The notes under the pieces are model-generated. The model did not search any database and had not been told where the DNA came from. It was given only the letters and a program-made list of their open reading frames with translations. DNA of 62,840 bases from Mesostigma viride (taxonomy: Eukaryota > Streptophyta > Mesostigmatophyceae > Mesostigmatales > Mesostigmataceae). The position numbers and the translations under genes were made by a program. Positions 44,914 to 55,323 of this stretch are shown here, piece after piece. The stretch covers positions 1,001,223 to 1,064,062 of the forward strand of contig RPFO01000485.1 of the NCBI GenBank assembly GCA_009746045.1. Reading direction: 5' to 3'. Each line of letters starts with the position of its first letter. Positions within the stretch are counted from its first letter, which is position 1.

Positions 44914-45865
44914 GGGCCGCGCACCTCATACTCCTTCACCGTCCCTCAAGCATGGCCAGAATTATAAGTACGTGAAGAGCAATAATGATGATGGCACTAA
45001 CATGCATTACCAGCATTTTCTATGTTTCGCCCAGGTTAGAGAGTGGGGTTATGCCAACCAAGCTTATCAACACAGCAACAACTGCCCGACCCGACATGGG
45101 CAACAAACTGGAACTATGGAGGGCAAGGAACCGAGGAGGTCATGGCATACAAAGCTTGCATGCAGCTTCAACCATGTCAACCATGGTTGGCTCGGCACAT
45201 TGCAGTCTTGTCACATCATCATAACAAGGAAAGCTAAAAAAAACCAATGATGGCAGCTATCTACATGCAGTCACACAAATGCAATATCTCCAACATGATC
45301 ATCGATAAAAAAACTTCCTTCCCTGTACGATAACAACTTCCTTCCCTGTACGATACGTAATGCAAAGAAACCAGTGGCGGCCGTTCAGCTTCTGAGCGCT
45401 GTGATGCCGCTGCGAAGAAAGAGTGCGTCACTATCACACAACAAGAAGCGTACGTCCATACGCACAACATCCTTGCCAGAACACTTCAATGCTATGAAAT
45501 CCCTTACGCATTCCCCAGGAGGATCTATAGGCTGCGACTGAAGCGGATTTGATCAAGACATCAACGAAAACAAGCTAAAGCTGCCAGGTATTCGTCAACA
45601 TGACGGCAAGCAACGGAGAGTTAGCTGGCAGAAACCAGTGACCAAAACGAACGCAAAAAAAAACTTCCAACGATGAGCTCTTAGAAGAAAGAACTGATAG
45701 TACATCACATGCAGTCGCCACAAATCTGTACCTTGCCATCGTAGATCCCTCACCCAGGCGGTCAACCACGGCCGTTCTTCCATGGAAGGTTCCGACATGT
45801 ACTGCGCAGGCCTGAAGAATTACTTTCCGAGAATGGCCAAACATGTAGCAAAAAGCACCCGTTCG
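44914..45865. other. No gene seen
   Basis: No supported gene. A ~20-bp word CTTCCTTCCCTGTACGATA is directly repeated at about 45,315-45,355. Confidence 0.5.
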
Positions 45866-46469
45866 TGTTACGTCCGGACCTGTGATCAGACCCGGGCCGG
45901 GTCCTGATCAAGGTATCAGGAAAGAATCTTTAATTAACCCGTTGGACAATGGGTTGCAACTTGGAAATCTCGCGTGCCAACGTCGTTATTTCATTAATAA
46001 TAAACGGGTCCGGGGCCACCTACAATCGGGACAAGAGGGGGGAAGAACTAAATGGATGACGCAGGCTCAGGAAGCATGAACGCGTGGGAAGGTTGGGCCA
46101 CCTTCCCCATCCATATACTTTGACAACCGCGTGGCGTGCGTCGCCGCCACGCGCTACAACTTGTCTCTTGACCACACAAACAGACACCGGGCCAACCGGC
46201 CCTGAACAAACATAGATCACACACTTAGGGTCGTTTGGCACACACACAAAAATATCTGACGACTCTTGGTCGGCTCAGAAGTGTACAAAATAGTGTGCCA
46301 CGCGACTATACTTCTACCACACCAAACGGACAGTGACCGGGCCGGTCCCCTCCGATCGGCACCATCTAACTCTAAAAATACTTGTCCGTTTTGTCCGCTT
46401 CCAGCGGCGGACTGTCACACGTTGATCACTTTATCCTGCTACAGTATTGTTGCCTTGGGATGCAACACA
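45866..46469 (-). repeat. Probable 3' LTR of Ty3 element 2
   Basis: Its inner end is defined by a minus-strand purine tract GAGGGGGAGG followed at once by TGTGTTGCATCC (complement of 46,458-46,469). Its outer end is taken as 45,866 because the plus strand there reads TGTTACG, the same terminal word as element 1. About 604 bp. There is no second LTR to prove it. Confidence 0.6.
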
Positions 46470-46870
46470 CCTCCCCCTCGTCACAAGGCGGGAGTTATGG
46501 CGTAAGAGCCGAAGGGACGAACAAATTCCTATCGCATGTTGGAGCTTCTAGACTTCGACCACAAGAGGTTCTCCGTAGGATCAAGCAGTCGCCAGAACCA
46601 CGCGTCTCGTGTAACTTAATTGGGCGTCAGGGGCGGGGGCCGGCCCACCTGACTAGAGATCGCATGAGGCGGCGGGGACTGTCCCGACACAGACGGTGCC
46701 GGGCCTCCTTCGGCCAAGGTGCGGGCGGGAACGCTACCTTGCCTGCTGGCTGCTCAATTCTCTCTACAGAGTATTCCCATGGTTTCCATCCTTCCAGTCC
46801 TCCATGCTGGCTATCTACCGGGACCCCTACACGAGTACAGGGTCATCCCGGGCGGCGTAAGGCCTTCTAT

Positions 46871-48962
46871 CTACTCCGGATCACCTTGAAACATTCCTCG
46901 GGCGTTGAGCACGGCGCGAGTATAGTCACGTTGCACGTCTCCACGGACACCCAGGGGAGGGCGCTCGCTGCGGAGATAGACGTCCTCCCATGCAGACGTT
47001 CTCAGGCAGCAGGCCCAGAAAGGCCCAAAGATACTGGTGGCGGGTAATCACCACGTGCAAGCGTGCCCAATCAATGAATCCACACTGAAACCTTTGCAGG
47101 AAGGGTCGCACAGCACGGACGATTGCGAGGCGCATCGTATTAACGTCACTCATTGTCAGACCACGCACCATCTCAGGTGGGTACAGTACCTCGAACAATT
47201 GCTCTCCGGAACGTGGCATGTATCTGAAGTCTCGGACGCGATGTCGATTGCCGTTCTCGGTGTAGACCCACATGATCCGAGGGAGTCGAGTGAAATCCTC
47301 CAGGTGCGGGAGGTCAGGTGTCACGCGCACGTCTGGGTCGTCGTTCGTGACCAAGGGTCGGACAGGGGCAGGTCGCAGCGGCTCCAGCTGGGTGATTATC
47401 TCCAGGTGTGCAGGGTGCTCCAGACCCGGCACTTGGCGGTAAAAGTACACGCCTTGAACAGCGTCGACTGTCACATCGTCCGGATAGGCGAATTGTCCCG
47501 TCTGGACGATGGGATCCGTCCAAGCCCGCTGAAACTGGTACCTGACCCTTATCACATGATGCATAGACATTGCTGCCGGCCGATAAAACGGCACTAGGCC
47601 CCAAGGGGGCGGCGGGACGTCTTGTGGCAGAGTCGCATCCTCAGGGGCCGCGGGCGCTGCAACTCGGGGCGGCGGACCGAAATGCTCATCACTGGGAAGC
47701 ATGGGTATATGAATCTGACCAAGCGGCTCGGGCAGATTGTACAATCCTGCCATGGCTAGTGCCAAGGTCGTGGGGGATGTCAAACCTGTTGGTGGTCGCA
47801 CAGATTCCGCGCCGGTCGCTGGAGTTGACGCGGGACCTCCCCCCGTGTAGGAAGTATCGGGAGCCTCCTTCACTGGCCGTGGGGCTGCCGAGGCGAATCC
47901 CCCTCGCCTGGTGCGCCCGGCGTTGAGGGCAACAGAGCGGGGCACAAACATGGAAGATGCCATAGGCCGCTGAAAAGCCATACCCCTACCACCTCCACGG
48001 CCCACAGGACGCGAAGCGAAACCGCTACTTGGGCCAATGGAAGCGCCAGGGAGCTCCGAAGTCTTCCGGATGGAGGTCGCGGTGGGCGACTGCATCGACG
48101 ATGCTGAAGACGCGGCTGGGGTGGCCGACACGGGATTTCCCGAAGAAACAGGCTCAGCCTTGGGCATCAGGGTTGACGGGGGATTCTTGCACTGCGCAGG
48201 GGCCACAGCAGACTCAGGGGCCACAACAGACTCAGGGGCCACAGCACACTCAGGGGCCACTGGTGGTACCGGGACCACAGGCAGGGGTGAGGCGCTTACT
48301 GCTGCGCCAGCGATGGAGCCGTTGCCAGCCGTGGGATTGGCGGCACCAGGGGCTACAGCCGATTGGGTCATAAGCTTAAGCATTTGCTCCATAGTAGAGC
48401 ATAACCGGTCGATCCGCTTGTTATCATGATCGGCCAAGTCGCTGGGGCTCGCGAGTGCAGGCATAGCATAACCGGATGGATCTGGTGACGGGTGGTAGAC
48501 AGGATAACCAGCGGGCACCATTCCATAACCACCATACGGTGAAGCCTGCGGAGTCCATGGCGGCGCCAACACATACCCGACTGGCTGTGACGGGCCGGGC
48601 TGCGCTTGTATCCACGGGGAGGGCTCCATGCTCAGGAGAGGGAGAACACCTGGACCATCTGGACATGGTTGCTCAGGTTGGTACACCTGCTCGTGGGAGG
48701 TCGGGTCGGCCTCAACTGGGTAAGACTCAGCATGCGTGAACTCAGGGTTCTCCTCATACTCTTCTTCGAACTGGCCCTCTTCATACTGTTCCTCCTCATA
48801 ATCCTCCTCCTCATAATGCTCCTCCTCATAATGCTCCTCCTCATAATGCTCCTCCGGTTCAGAGCCCGATTCTTCCTCAATCGGTACTTTCACGGGGACG
48901 CTTCCGCCCGGATTGCGTGGCGGGCTGGGGTTCCTCTGCGGTTCTTTGCCGCGTGGTGACAT
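46871..48962 (-). CDS. Ty3 element 2 ORF3 (post-pol, unknown function)
   Basis: ATG 48,962 (MSPRGKEPQRNPSPP), 61 nt after the pol stop. Order: Pro-rich start; acidic repeats of HYEEE type (residues about 40-80); a Pro/Gly/Tyr-rich stretch; a short helix DLADHDNKRIDRLCSTMEQM; a long Ala/Pro/Ser linker; then a C-terminal domain with VRYQFQRAW, YPDDVTVDAVQGVYFYRQVPG, FRYMPRSGEQLFEVLYPPEM, FLQRFQCGFIDWAR and HQYLWAFLGLLPENV. The simple frame stops at 46,926. Comparison with element 1 suggests a slip near 47,000, after which the homologous tail runs to a stop at 46,871. No membrane helix or enzyme motif recognised. Confidence 0.75.
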
Positions 48963-48990
48963 CTGTTGACATGGGAGGGGACAACCAACC
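48963..48990 (-). promoter_or_regulatory. Conserved polypyrimidine tract and AG before ORF3 (element 2)
   Basis: Minus strand: GGTTGGTTGTCCCCTCCC (complement of 48,973-48,990), then ATGTCAACAG directly followed by the ORF3 ATG. Identical 18-mer to element 1, and again a CAG just before the start codon. Confidence 0.6.
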
Positions 48991-49022
48991 GAACGCACAA
49001 CAATCCAGGAACTTCTGTAAGC

Positions 49023-51494
49023 TTACTTGTTTTTGAGAGAGGCCTTGTATTCAGACAACAGACGGGCACACCCTTCCAACTCTTTCTCGGAGAACCAACT
49101 GTTCTCTACATCTGTCCTGGAATACATCCATTTGACGCGGTATTGGCGGAGGTTTCCGCGACCCTTCTTGACGTCGCGGTGGCCAATGATTGCAGCCACT
49201 TCATCCTCCACGTCTCCCGTCTCCGGATTGTGTTCCAAGGGCGCCGGAGGGGTCTCCCGTCCCTGAAACGAACTCTGGTGGTAGAGCTTGAGTTGATTGC
49301 GGTGGAAAACACCGGAGGTGCCCCATGTTTCAGGGACAGCTACGCGAAAGGTGACATCACCGCGCTGCTCCACTACCTTATAGGGTCCAAGGAAGTGAGG
49401 GCGCAGTTTTACCTTGAGATCAGCTTCGACCTTGTGAGCAAAACGGCCGAGCTGGGGACCTTCTACCAGGACAAGATCGCCTACCTGAATAGGCGGAGTG
49501 CGACGGTCAAGGGAGGCGCGGATGCGGGCCATGTACTTCTGTCGAGCGGCACGATAGCCGATCACTGCGCTCTCATGGGACTTAACCATCTTACTCAACA
49601 GCTCATTCACTCCTTGAATGGTGCTGCGCTTGAGTGTGTCCTGGGTAAGAAGGGGACTAGTCAGCAAATCCGTGGGAGTCAACGGGTGCTGTCCAGTATC
49701 GAGCAGAAAGGGGGTCATCCCATGAGCAGAATGTGGAGAGTTGTTGAGGGAGAACTCTATGAGGGGTAAGTAATCCTCCCAATCACCACCATCACTACTC
49801 ACGTAATGCTTGAGGGCCTCCTCAACCACACGGTTAAGACGCTCAACCAGATGGGAGGACGAACTGTAGTAGGCGGTGCCAAGGTGTACTTTGGTGCCCA
49901 AGGCTGCGAAGAACTCTTGCCAGAAAGAGGCAGTGAACAGCTTATCACGATCAGCAATGAACTGCCGGCTAAGACCATGATATCTGAAAACGTTCTGCAG
50001 GTATAATAGGGCACAGTCACGGGAGGTGAGGGTCAAGGGACATGGCACCAAGTGGCAGCGCCTAGTAAGGCGATCCACAAAAACAAGGATCTGAGCATTG
50101 CCCTTGGGGGCCTACGAAGTCCATCATAATGCTGTCCCACGGGCGCAATGGGTCAGGGATCTCTTGGGGCTCCGCTTGGGACCCGGTATTACGGGGCTTC
50201 ATAATCTGACAAGACTGGCACGTACGAACGTATTCCTCGGCGTCGCGACGCATATGTGGCCAGTAGTACGACCGGCGGAGGATCTCCACTAGGCGCTGGG
50301 AGCCCTTGTGACCGCCCAGAGCAGCGTCATGGAGCTCGTAAAGAAGGGATGGGCGACATAAGGCTGGAACGTACAATTTCCACGCTTCAGACGGGAGCTG
50401 GACGTACAGAAAACCTCCCTCGAACCGACAAGGATAGTCTCCCATCCGTTGGGGGTGAGCAGCTACAGCGGCTTGTGCCTCTGGCTCGGTTACCGTGAAA
50501 CGACTAATCAGCCGCTCGAGGTCAGAGTCAGGCATGGCGACGTCGGTGTCGGCTTTTGGCTTGAAAACGTCAGCCGCAGCCTTACCGAATAATAGGGCTC
50601 CCCCACAGGTTCTAAAGGTTTATAAACCTGTTTGGCCACATGACACAGAGGGACGCGCAAAAGTTTTTGAATCTCTGGGTCAGATCCCTCCCCCCCTACC
50701 GGAGGTATAGACCTGCCCTCAGACGCAAGAGGACAGTAGGACTGCAAGTCGGGCAGGGCCATGGGGACATGAAATAAGTCATGATATTCCTCGGTGTCCG
50801 GGGTAGCACCATAGGATGGTACAATTGGGATAGGAGAGGGGACCACCGTGGTATTCAGCACGTCCATGTCAGAGTAAAAGAAATAGTCAGAGCGCCGGGA
50901 CAGCGCGTCTGGGACAATGTTTTCAGCCCCCTTTACATATTGGATTTTAAAAGGGGCAAACTGGGCTAGAAATTCCAGCCAACGGGCCATGCGGGGCACC
51001 AGATTGGGTTGTGTCAGCACGTGTGTTAAAGGGCGGTGGTCCGTATGAATTATCAGGCGATACGGGTCTGCCTCATTGGTCTCACTCAAGGCCACATCAA
51101 ATTGCGCGCCCAGCAGATGGTGTTTCCACGTATGGCAGCAGTAAACGAGAGCCAAGAGCTCTTGTTGATGTACGGGGTAGTTGCGCTCTGCAGGAATCAT
51201 AGTGCGTGAGATGTACTCTATCGGTTGTAGGCCGTTTCCATGGTCCTGGAGTAGCACACCGCCGATGGCCACCTTGCTGGCATCGCACGCCACCACAAAA
51301 TGTTTGCTGGGGTCAGGCAAGATCAGCACCGGGGCTGTGGTCAGACGGGACTTGAGAAGGTCAAAGGCTTGCTGGCACTCCGGCGTCCAATCAAAGGGCA
51401 CGTCCTTCTTCAAGAGGTGATTAATCGGAGCGGCAATGGTTGCAAAGCGGGGGATAAATCGCCTATAGTAGGATGCCATTCCTAGGAAGCTACA
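49023..51494 (-). pseudogene. pol: Ty3 element 2 pol, truncated and frameshifted
   Basis: Begins mid-RT at FLGMASYYRRFIPRFATIAA, continues into RNase H (CDASKVAIGGVLLQ, TDHRPLTH), integrase zinc finger (ELHDAALGGHKG, C-x2-C in RTCQSCQ), core (MMDFVG, IADRDKLF, HLVERLNRVVEEAL), GPY-type module (LGPYKVVEQ) and chromodomain (QYRVKWMYSR). Frame breaks lie near 50,580-50,600 and near 50,100 just after MMDFVG. Over the shared part it parallels element 1 residue by residue, with clear divergence. Confidence 0.92.
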
Positions 51495-51786
51495 ACCGCT
51501 TCGCGACGTGACCCCGAGGGACCTTCCCGTACGCTTCCCGTACGCTTCCCGGTAGTTCGCGGTAGTTCCTACTAGTTGCTGGTTAGTTCCCAGGGAGGGG
51601 TGTGGATAGTTCCCAGGGTCTATGGATTTCCCAGGAAATCCCAGGATATCTAGGGATTCCCAGGGAGGCCAAGGAAGACAGGGACTCTCCAGGGACCCAA
51701 GGGTACGCAACAGGGTCCAGGACATTCCAGATGTCCAGGGACCAGAGGACATACCAGGTGTCCGGGGACCCAGGGACAGTCCGGAT

Positions 51787-51883
51787 GTCCGCTGGACCGG
51801 AGGACATGTCAGACGTCCGCTGGACCGGAGGACATGTCAGACGTCCGCTGGACCGGAGGACATGTCAGACGTCCGCCGGACCC
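51787..51883 (+). repeat. 28-bp minisatellite
   Basis: Three perfect units starting GTCCGCTGGACCGGAGGACA at 51,787, 51,815 and 51,843, plus a partial fourth. Looser relatives (GTCCGGGGACCCAGGGACA) extend back to about 51,720, and CCCAGGGA words to about 51,590. Confidence 0.9.
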
Positions 51884-51953
51884 AGGGACAGTCCGGATGT
51901 ACGCGGACGGGCGGGCGGATATCCAGGGAGTGGTCGTCGAGGACATGCGACCT

Positions 51954-51963
51954 GCCACGTGGC
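51954..51963. promoter_or_regulatory. GCCACGTGGC palindrome 1
   Basis: Perfect 10-bp palindrome with a G-box core (CACGTG), followed by a G/C and ATTGG (reverse CCAAT) 9 bases on. It starts a ~155-bp leader that is repeated at 52,114. Confidence 0.7.
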
Positions 51964-52113
51964 GCGAGTGGATTGGAGGGAAGTACGAGGAGGTCGTGGA
52001 ACCACGGGGGTACGGGGGGATACGGGGAAGCACGGGGATGTACGGAGAGTATCCAGGGAGGCGTGGTGTCGTAACCGCAATTCGGACAATGTCACTTGGC
52101 TTGTCATACACCC

Positions 52114-52123
52114 GCCACGTGGC
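52114..52123. promoter_or_regulatory. GCCACGTGGC palindrome 2
   Basis: Same palindrome with ATTGG at the same offset, 93 bp before the first gene's ATG (52,216). GTAACCGCAATTCGG lies 45 bp upstream (52,069). Confidence 0.7.
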
Positions 52124-52215
52124 GCATATGGATTGGAGGGAAGTACATGGAGGTCGGGGAACCACGGGGAGTACGGGGAAAAATGTGTACGGGGGAAGTA
52201 TCTCCGAACTCCCAC

Positions 52216-52767
52216 ATGACCGTCGCGTCGCCGTACCACAGGCGGGAGGGTGCCGCGCCCGACGCCCGACGAAAGCGAATGCTGCAGCTCGCCGCCGCGC
52301 AGGGGATCCCGCCGGCCGTGCAGCAGTCGTCCGGGTTCCTCCAGACCGCGTTCAACGGCGTGCTCAAGCTGCTGTTCCGGAAAGTGGGCTCGAAGATTAT
52401 CCGCGAGGCGATCAAGCGGGAGCAGGGGCTCCAGGCTTTACTCCGATTCAACTCACCCCTTAAAGCTTTTAACATGGGCGGGCTGCAGAGCTACCTGGGC
52501 ACCAAAGGGGCGCGCGTGGCCAGGGCGGTGCGGATCGGCATCCGCGTCGTACGCATTGTCATGATGGTAGCCTACGTCATACCCAAGGGACTCGAGGAGT
52601 TCGACGTGATGGAGCTCGCGGCCGGGACCGCGGCCGACGGGTACGACCGCACGCACGACGCGATCGTCGGGATCGAGGGGGACGAGGACGAGGAGCTGGC
52701 GGCGCTCGCGGCGGCGGGCGCGGTCGAGGAGGAGCTGTCCGTCGACGACGAGATCGTCTATTTTTAG
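52216..52767 (+). CDS. Island protein 1, unknown, basic then acidic
   Basis: 183 residues from ATG 52,216 (MTVASPYHRREGAAPDARRK). I chose this start because upstream in-frame codons fall in the repeated leader that looks non-coding. Residues about 1-100 are basic with helical character (LKLLFRKVGSKIIREAIKRE); a hydrophobic stretch with spaced arginines follows (VRIGIRVVRIVMMVAYVIP, about 107-125), then an acidic tail (DEDEELAALAAAGAVEEELS) ending VDDEIVYF. It could be a small membrane-active or DNA/capsid-associated protein. I do not recognise the family. The palindrome-type promoter lies directly upstream. Confidence 0.65.
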   Translation: MTVASPYHRREGAAPDARRKRMLQLAAAQGIPPAVQQSSGFLQTAFNGVLKLLFRKVGSKIIREAIKREQGLQALLRFNSPLKAFNMGGLQSYLGTKGARVARAVRIGIRVVRIVMMVAYVIPKGLEEFDVMELAAGTAADGYDRTHDAIVGIEGDEDEELAALAAAGAVEEELSVDDEIVYF

Positions 52768-52831
52768 CCGACGAGCCGGCGGCGGCGGCGAAAAGTTCTC
52801 AGGGAATCGTATCCGGATCCGGACCCGAACC

Positions 52832-53071
52832 ATGTCCGACGTGCGCGTGCTGACGATCCACTCCGACGCGGCCAACGTGACCGACGCGACCACGAGCGCG
52901 GCCAACGAGTGGGTCGTGACCGTGTCGGCCGACGAGTCCGCGCCTTTGCTCGGCCCGCGGTGGAAGATGCATCTGCTCTACGCGTGCGTGAAGGGCTTCG
53001 TGCCCGCGGGCACCAGCCGGGTCGTGGGGATCTACTCGGACGGGTTCCTCGGGGCGGCGGACGGGGGATGA
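52832..53071 (+). CDS. Island protein 2a, small beta-rich
   Basis: 79 residues from MSDVRVLTIHSDAANVTDAT. It alternates hydrophobic and polar residues (NEWVVTVSADES, MHLLYACVKGFVPAG, SRVVGIYSDGF), suggesting beta strands. Its TGA overlaps the ATG of the next frame (ATGA). 64 bp after gene 1, same strand. The opening pattern recalls small structural proteins of some large and polinton-like DNA viruses, but this is an impression, not a match. Confidence 0.55.
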   Translation: MSDVRVLTIHSDAANVTDATTSAANEWVVTVSADESAPLLGPRWKMHLLYACVKGFVPAGTSRVVGIYSDGFLGAADGG

Positions 53072-53307
53072 CGCTGTTGGCGGCCGAGACGGCGCTCTCG
53101 AACCTCGCGTCCGACGTCACCGTGGTCAACCAGCAGAACTACCTGCCCGTCGCGAACCCGCGGCTGCTCAGGGACGGGGGCTCGTTCCGCGTGCGCGTGT
53201 GCCACCTGGACGCGGCCAGCCCGCTGACCGCGGGCGCGCGGCCCGTCGTGGGCGACTGGACGCTCGTGCTGCGGCTCGAGATGCTGGGCAGCAAGCCGCG
53301 GACGTGA
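53068..53307 (+). CDS. Island protein 2b, small beta-rich, ATGA-coupled to 2a
   Basis: 79 residues, MTLLAAETALSNLASDVTVV to the stop at 53,307, ending with strand-like SFRVRVCHLDAAS and VVGDWTLVLRLEMLGS. Its ATG overlaps the stop of 2a by ATGA. Frames 2a and 2b together would make a ~160-residue beta-rich protein, so a frameshift (real or a base-count error in the G6 run at 53,063) is an alternative to two genes. Confidence 0.5.
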   Translation: MTLLAAETALSNLASDVTVVNQQNYLPVANPRLLRDGGSFRVRVCHLDAASPLTAGARPVVGDWTLVLRLEMLGSKPRT

Positions 53308-53378
53308 GCGCGCGCGGGCGCCGGCGGAGGCAGGGGGCGGAGGGCGGACTCGGCTTGAAACCGAGCTTACTCTGGCCG

Positions 53379-53705
53379 ATTCCTCTGGGGAGAGGTGTGT
53401 GATGCCTGATTCCTCTGGACACGAGATGCGTGATGGCTGATTCCTCTGGAAGGAAGAGATCACAGTGTAAATCCTCTGTGATGTGAGACGAATCGGGCTG
53501 ATTCCTCTGGACACGAGGTTGCTTCATCTGCAGAGGAAGACGTCGCCGGGCTGATTCCTCTGGAAGAGGAGTGTGCGATGTTTGCTTCATCTGGACACGA
53601 GGTGAGTGATGGCTGATTCCTCTGCAGAGGAAGACGTCACAGGGTGATTCCTCTGGAGACGAGGTCCTGCAGAGGAAGACGTCGCCGGGCGATTCCTCTG
53701 GACGA
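53379..53705 (+). repeat. GATTCCTCTGGA minisatellite
   Basis: About nine copies of CTGATTCCTCTGGA at irregular 27-60-bp spacing, mixed with CACGAGGT and AGAGGAAGACGTC words. It lies between gene 2b and palindrome 3. Confidence 0.9.
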
Positions 53706-53734
53706 AGGGAGATTTAGAGCGGCCGGTGTGGAAT

Positions 53735-53744
53735 GCCACGTGGC
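53735..53744. promoter_or_regulatory. GCCACGTGGC palindrome 3
   Basis: Followed by AGGTTCTATTGG, keeping the ATTGG at a similar offset. A G-rich block (about 53,815-53,875, GGGG runs) follows, which could form quadruplexes. Confidence 0.65.
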
Positions 53745-53937
53745 GAGGTTCTATTGGTTACGAAATTTGGCGCGGCCGGTGTGGAGCGTGGCCGTAGAGG
53801 AGTCGAAGGGACGCGGGGAGGCCACGGGGAAGGCGGGGGGCCACGGGGAGGGCGGGGGAGGCGGGGAAGGCGGAGGCGTAACCGAAATTCGGCGAATCCG
53901 ATTGGACACGAGAATTGGCGCCGCTGACATAGAGAGT

Positions 53938-53947
53938 GCCACGTGGC
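53938..53947. promoter_or_regulatory. GCCACGTGGC palindrome 4 with TATA-like box
   Basis: GTAACCGAAATTCGG lies 60 bp upstream (53,878) and ACTATAAG 22 bp downstream (53,968-53,975). This is the most complete promoter-like array in the island. It points into the large inverted repeat, where no obvious gene follows. Confidence 0.65.
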
Positions 53948-53996
53948 GTCGACGGATTCGACGGAACTATAAGCGCCGCGCCAGAGACGGGTGTAC

Positions 53997-54778
53997 CCTC
54001 TGTTCCACCCTCCCTTTTTGCCCTCTTCACCCCCTTTTTTGACCCCCGAAAACCCCCTTCCCGACCCCCGAGAAAGCCCTGTTCCGGTGTTCCGGCCCAC
54101 CCCCCCTGGGCCGGTATCATTTGAAAAAAAAATTTTTCTGGGACCGAAATCCTTCGTTTTGGACTTAGCCGTTTTCGGCCTCTCCTCTTCCCCTTTCTCT
54201 CCCTCCCTCTCCTTTCTCTCTCCCTCTCCTTTCTCTCTCCTCTCCCTCTCTCTTCTCCCCTCTCTTCCCGTCCCTATATATCCAGGGGTATAGGGTTCTA
54301 TTTATTTATTTTTCCTATAAAATCAGTTTTAGAAAAGATACCGGCACGCCATCCCGGAAATAGGATATATAAGACGGTGTCCTATTCACGCCCCACGGTT
54401 AAATAGGACGAATAGCCGCCTATATATACCGTTCCTATTCCCGGAGGGGGCGTGCTGGTATCATTTATAAAACTGATTTTATAGGAAAAATAAATAAATA
54501 GAACCCTATACCCTGGATATGTAAAGACGGGAAGGGAGAGGAGAGAGAGGGGAGAGGGAAGAGAGAGGGAAGAGAGAGAGAGAGGAGGCCGAAATCGGCT
54601 AAGTCCAAAACGCCATTTTCCTGGCCATAAAAAAAAAAGTTTTCCAAATGATACCGGCCCAGGGGGGTGGGCCGGAACACCGGAACAGGCCTTTTTCGGG
54701 GGTCGGGAAGGGGGTTGTCGGGGGTCAAAAAAGGGGGTGAAGAGGGCAAAAAGGGAGGGTGGAACAGAGGAATGCACC
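53997..54778. repeat. Large imperfect inverted repeat (~780 bp)
   Basis: The left arm (CTCTGTTCCACCCTCC onward) returns in reverse complement, ending GGAGGGTGGAACAGAG. Shared blocks in order: GACCCCCGA runs, GTTCCGGTGTTCCGGCCC, GGTATCATTTG, TTTTGGACTTAGCCG, pyrimidine runs, TATTTATTTATTTTTCCTAT. The centre is near 54,390, around TATATA and CCTATTC words. It resembles two virus or element termini joined head to head, or a recombinogenic palindrome. Confidence 0.85.
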
Positions 54779-54833
54779 CGTTTCGGGCCGAATCGGCGCG
54801 GCGCTCTGAGTAGCGACCAATCGGGTCGCTCGG

Positions 54834-54854
54834 TTTTGGCGGGAAATTGGGGGA
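54834..54854 (+). promoter_or_regulatory. CCAAT + E2F-like module 1
   Basis: TTTTGGCGGGAAATTGG contains TTTGGCGGGAAA, the E2F/DP consensus form. GACCAATCGGGTCGCTC lies 18 bp before it. Confidence 0.5.
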
Positions 54855-55013
54855 AATCGGCGCGGCGCTCTCCGTGGAGATCTCGGGCTGACTCGGGGAG
54901 TTTCGGGTCGATCGGGGACTCTCGGGTCGGATCGGGGACTCTCGGGTCGACTCGGGCCGAATCGGGTCGAATCGGAGGGAGAGGGGAGAGGGAAGAGAGA
55001 GGGAAGAGAGAGA

Positions 55014-55250
55014 GAGGAGGCCGAAATCGGCTAAGTCCAAAACGCCATTTTCCTGGCCATAAAAAAAAAAGTTTTCCAAATGATACCGGCCCAGGGGGGG
55101 GAGCCGGAACACCGGAACAGGCCTTTTTCGGGGGTCGGGAAGGGGGTTGTCGGGGGTCAAAAAAGGGGGTGAAGAGGGCAAAAAGGGAGGGTGGAACGGA
55201 GGGATGCACCCGTTTCGGGCCGAATCGGCGCGGCGCTCCGAGTATCGACC
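55014..55250 (+). repeat. Direct third copy of an inverted-repeat arm
   Basis: Repeats 54,586-54,822 nearly base for base (ATCGGCTAAGTCCAAAACGC to GAATCGGCGCGGCGCTC), offset by about 428 bp. Confidence 0.85.
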
Positions 55251-55323
55251 AATCGGATCGCTCCGTTTCGCCGATGTGACGGATGGCGCGGCGCTCCAAG
55301 TAGCGACCAATCGGATCGCTCGG

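Larger units (their letters stand above)
45866..51494 (-). mobile_element. 5'-truncated Ty3 chromovirus, element 2
   Basis: Same lineage as element 1 but more GC-rich. From 3' to 5' on the minus strand it keeps a 3' LTR, ORF3, integrase and RNase H. It ends abruptly inside the RT thumb/connection at about 51,494, where similarity to element 1 stops at CCTAGGAAGCTAC and the GC-rich island starts. Protease, most of RT, gag and the 5' LTR are gone. Two or more frameshifts show it is dead. Confidence 0.9.

Noticed and set aside
51495-51752. N-terminal extension of the element 2 pol frame into the island
   Set aside because: The frame stays open by chance across the junction; sequence is minisatellite-derived and unlike RT.
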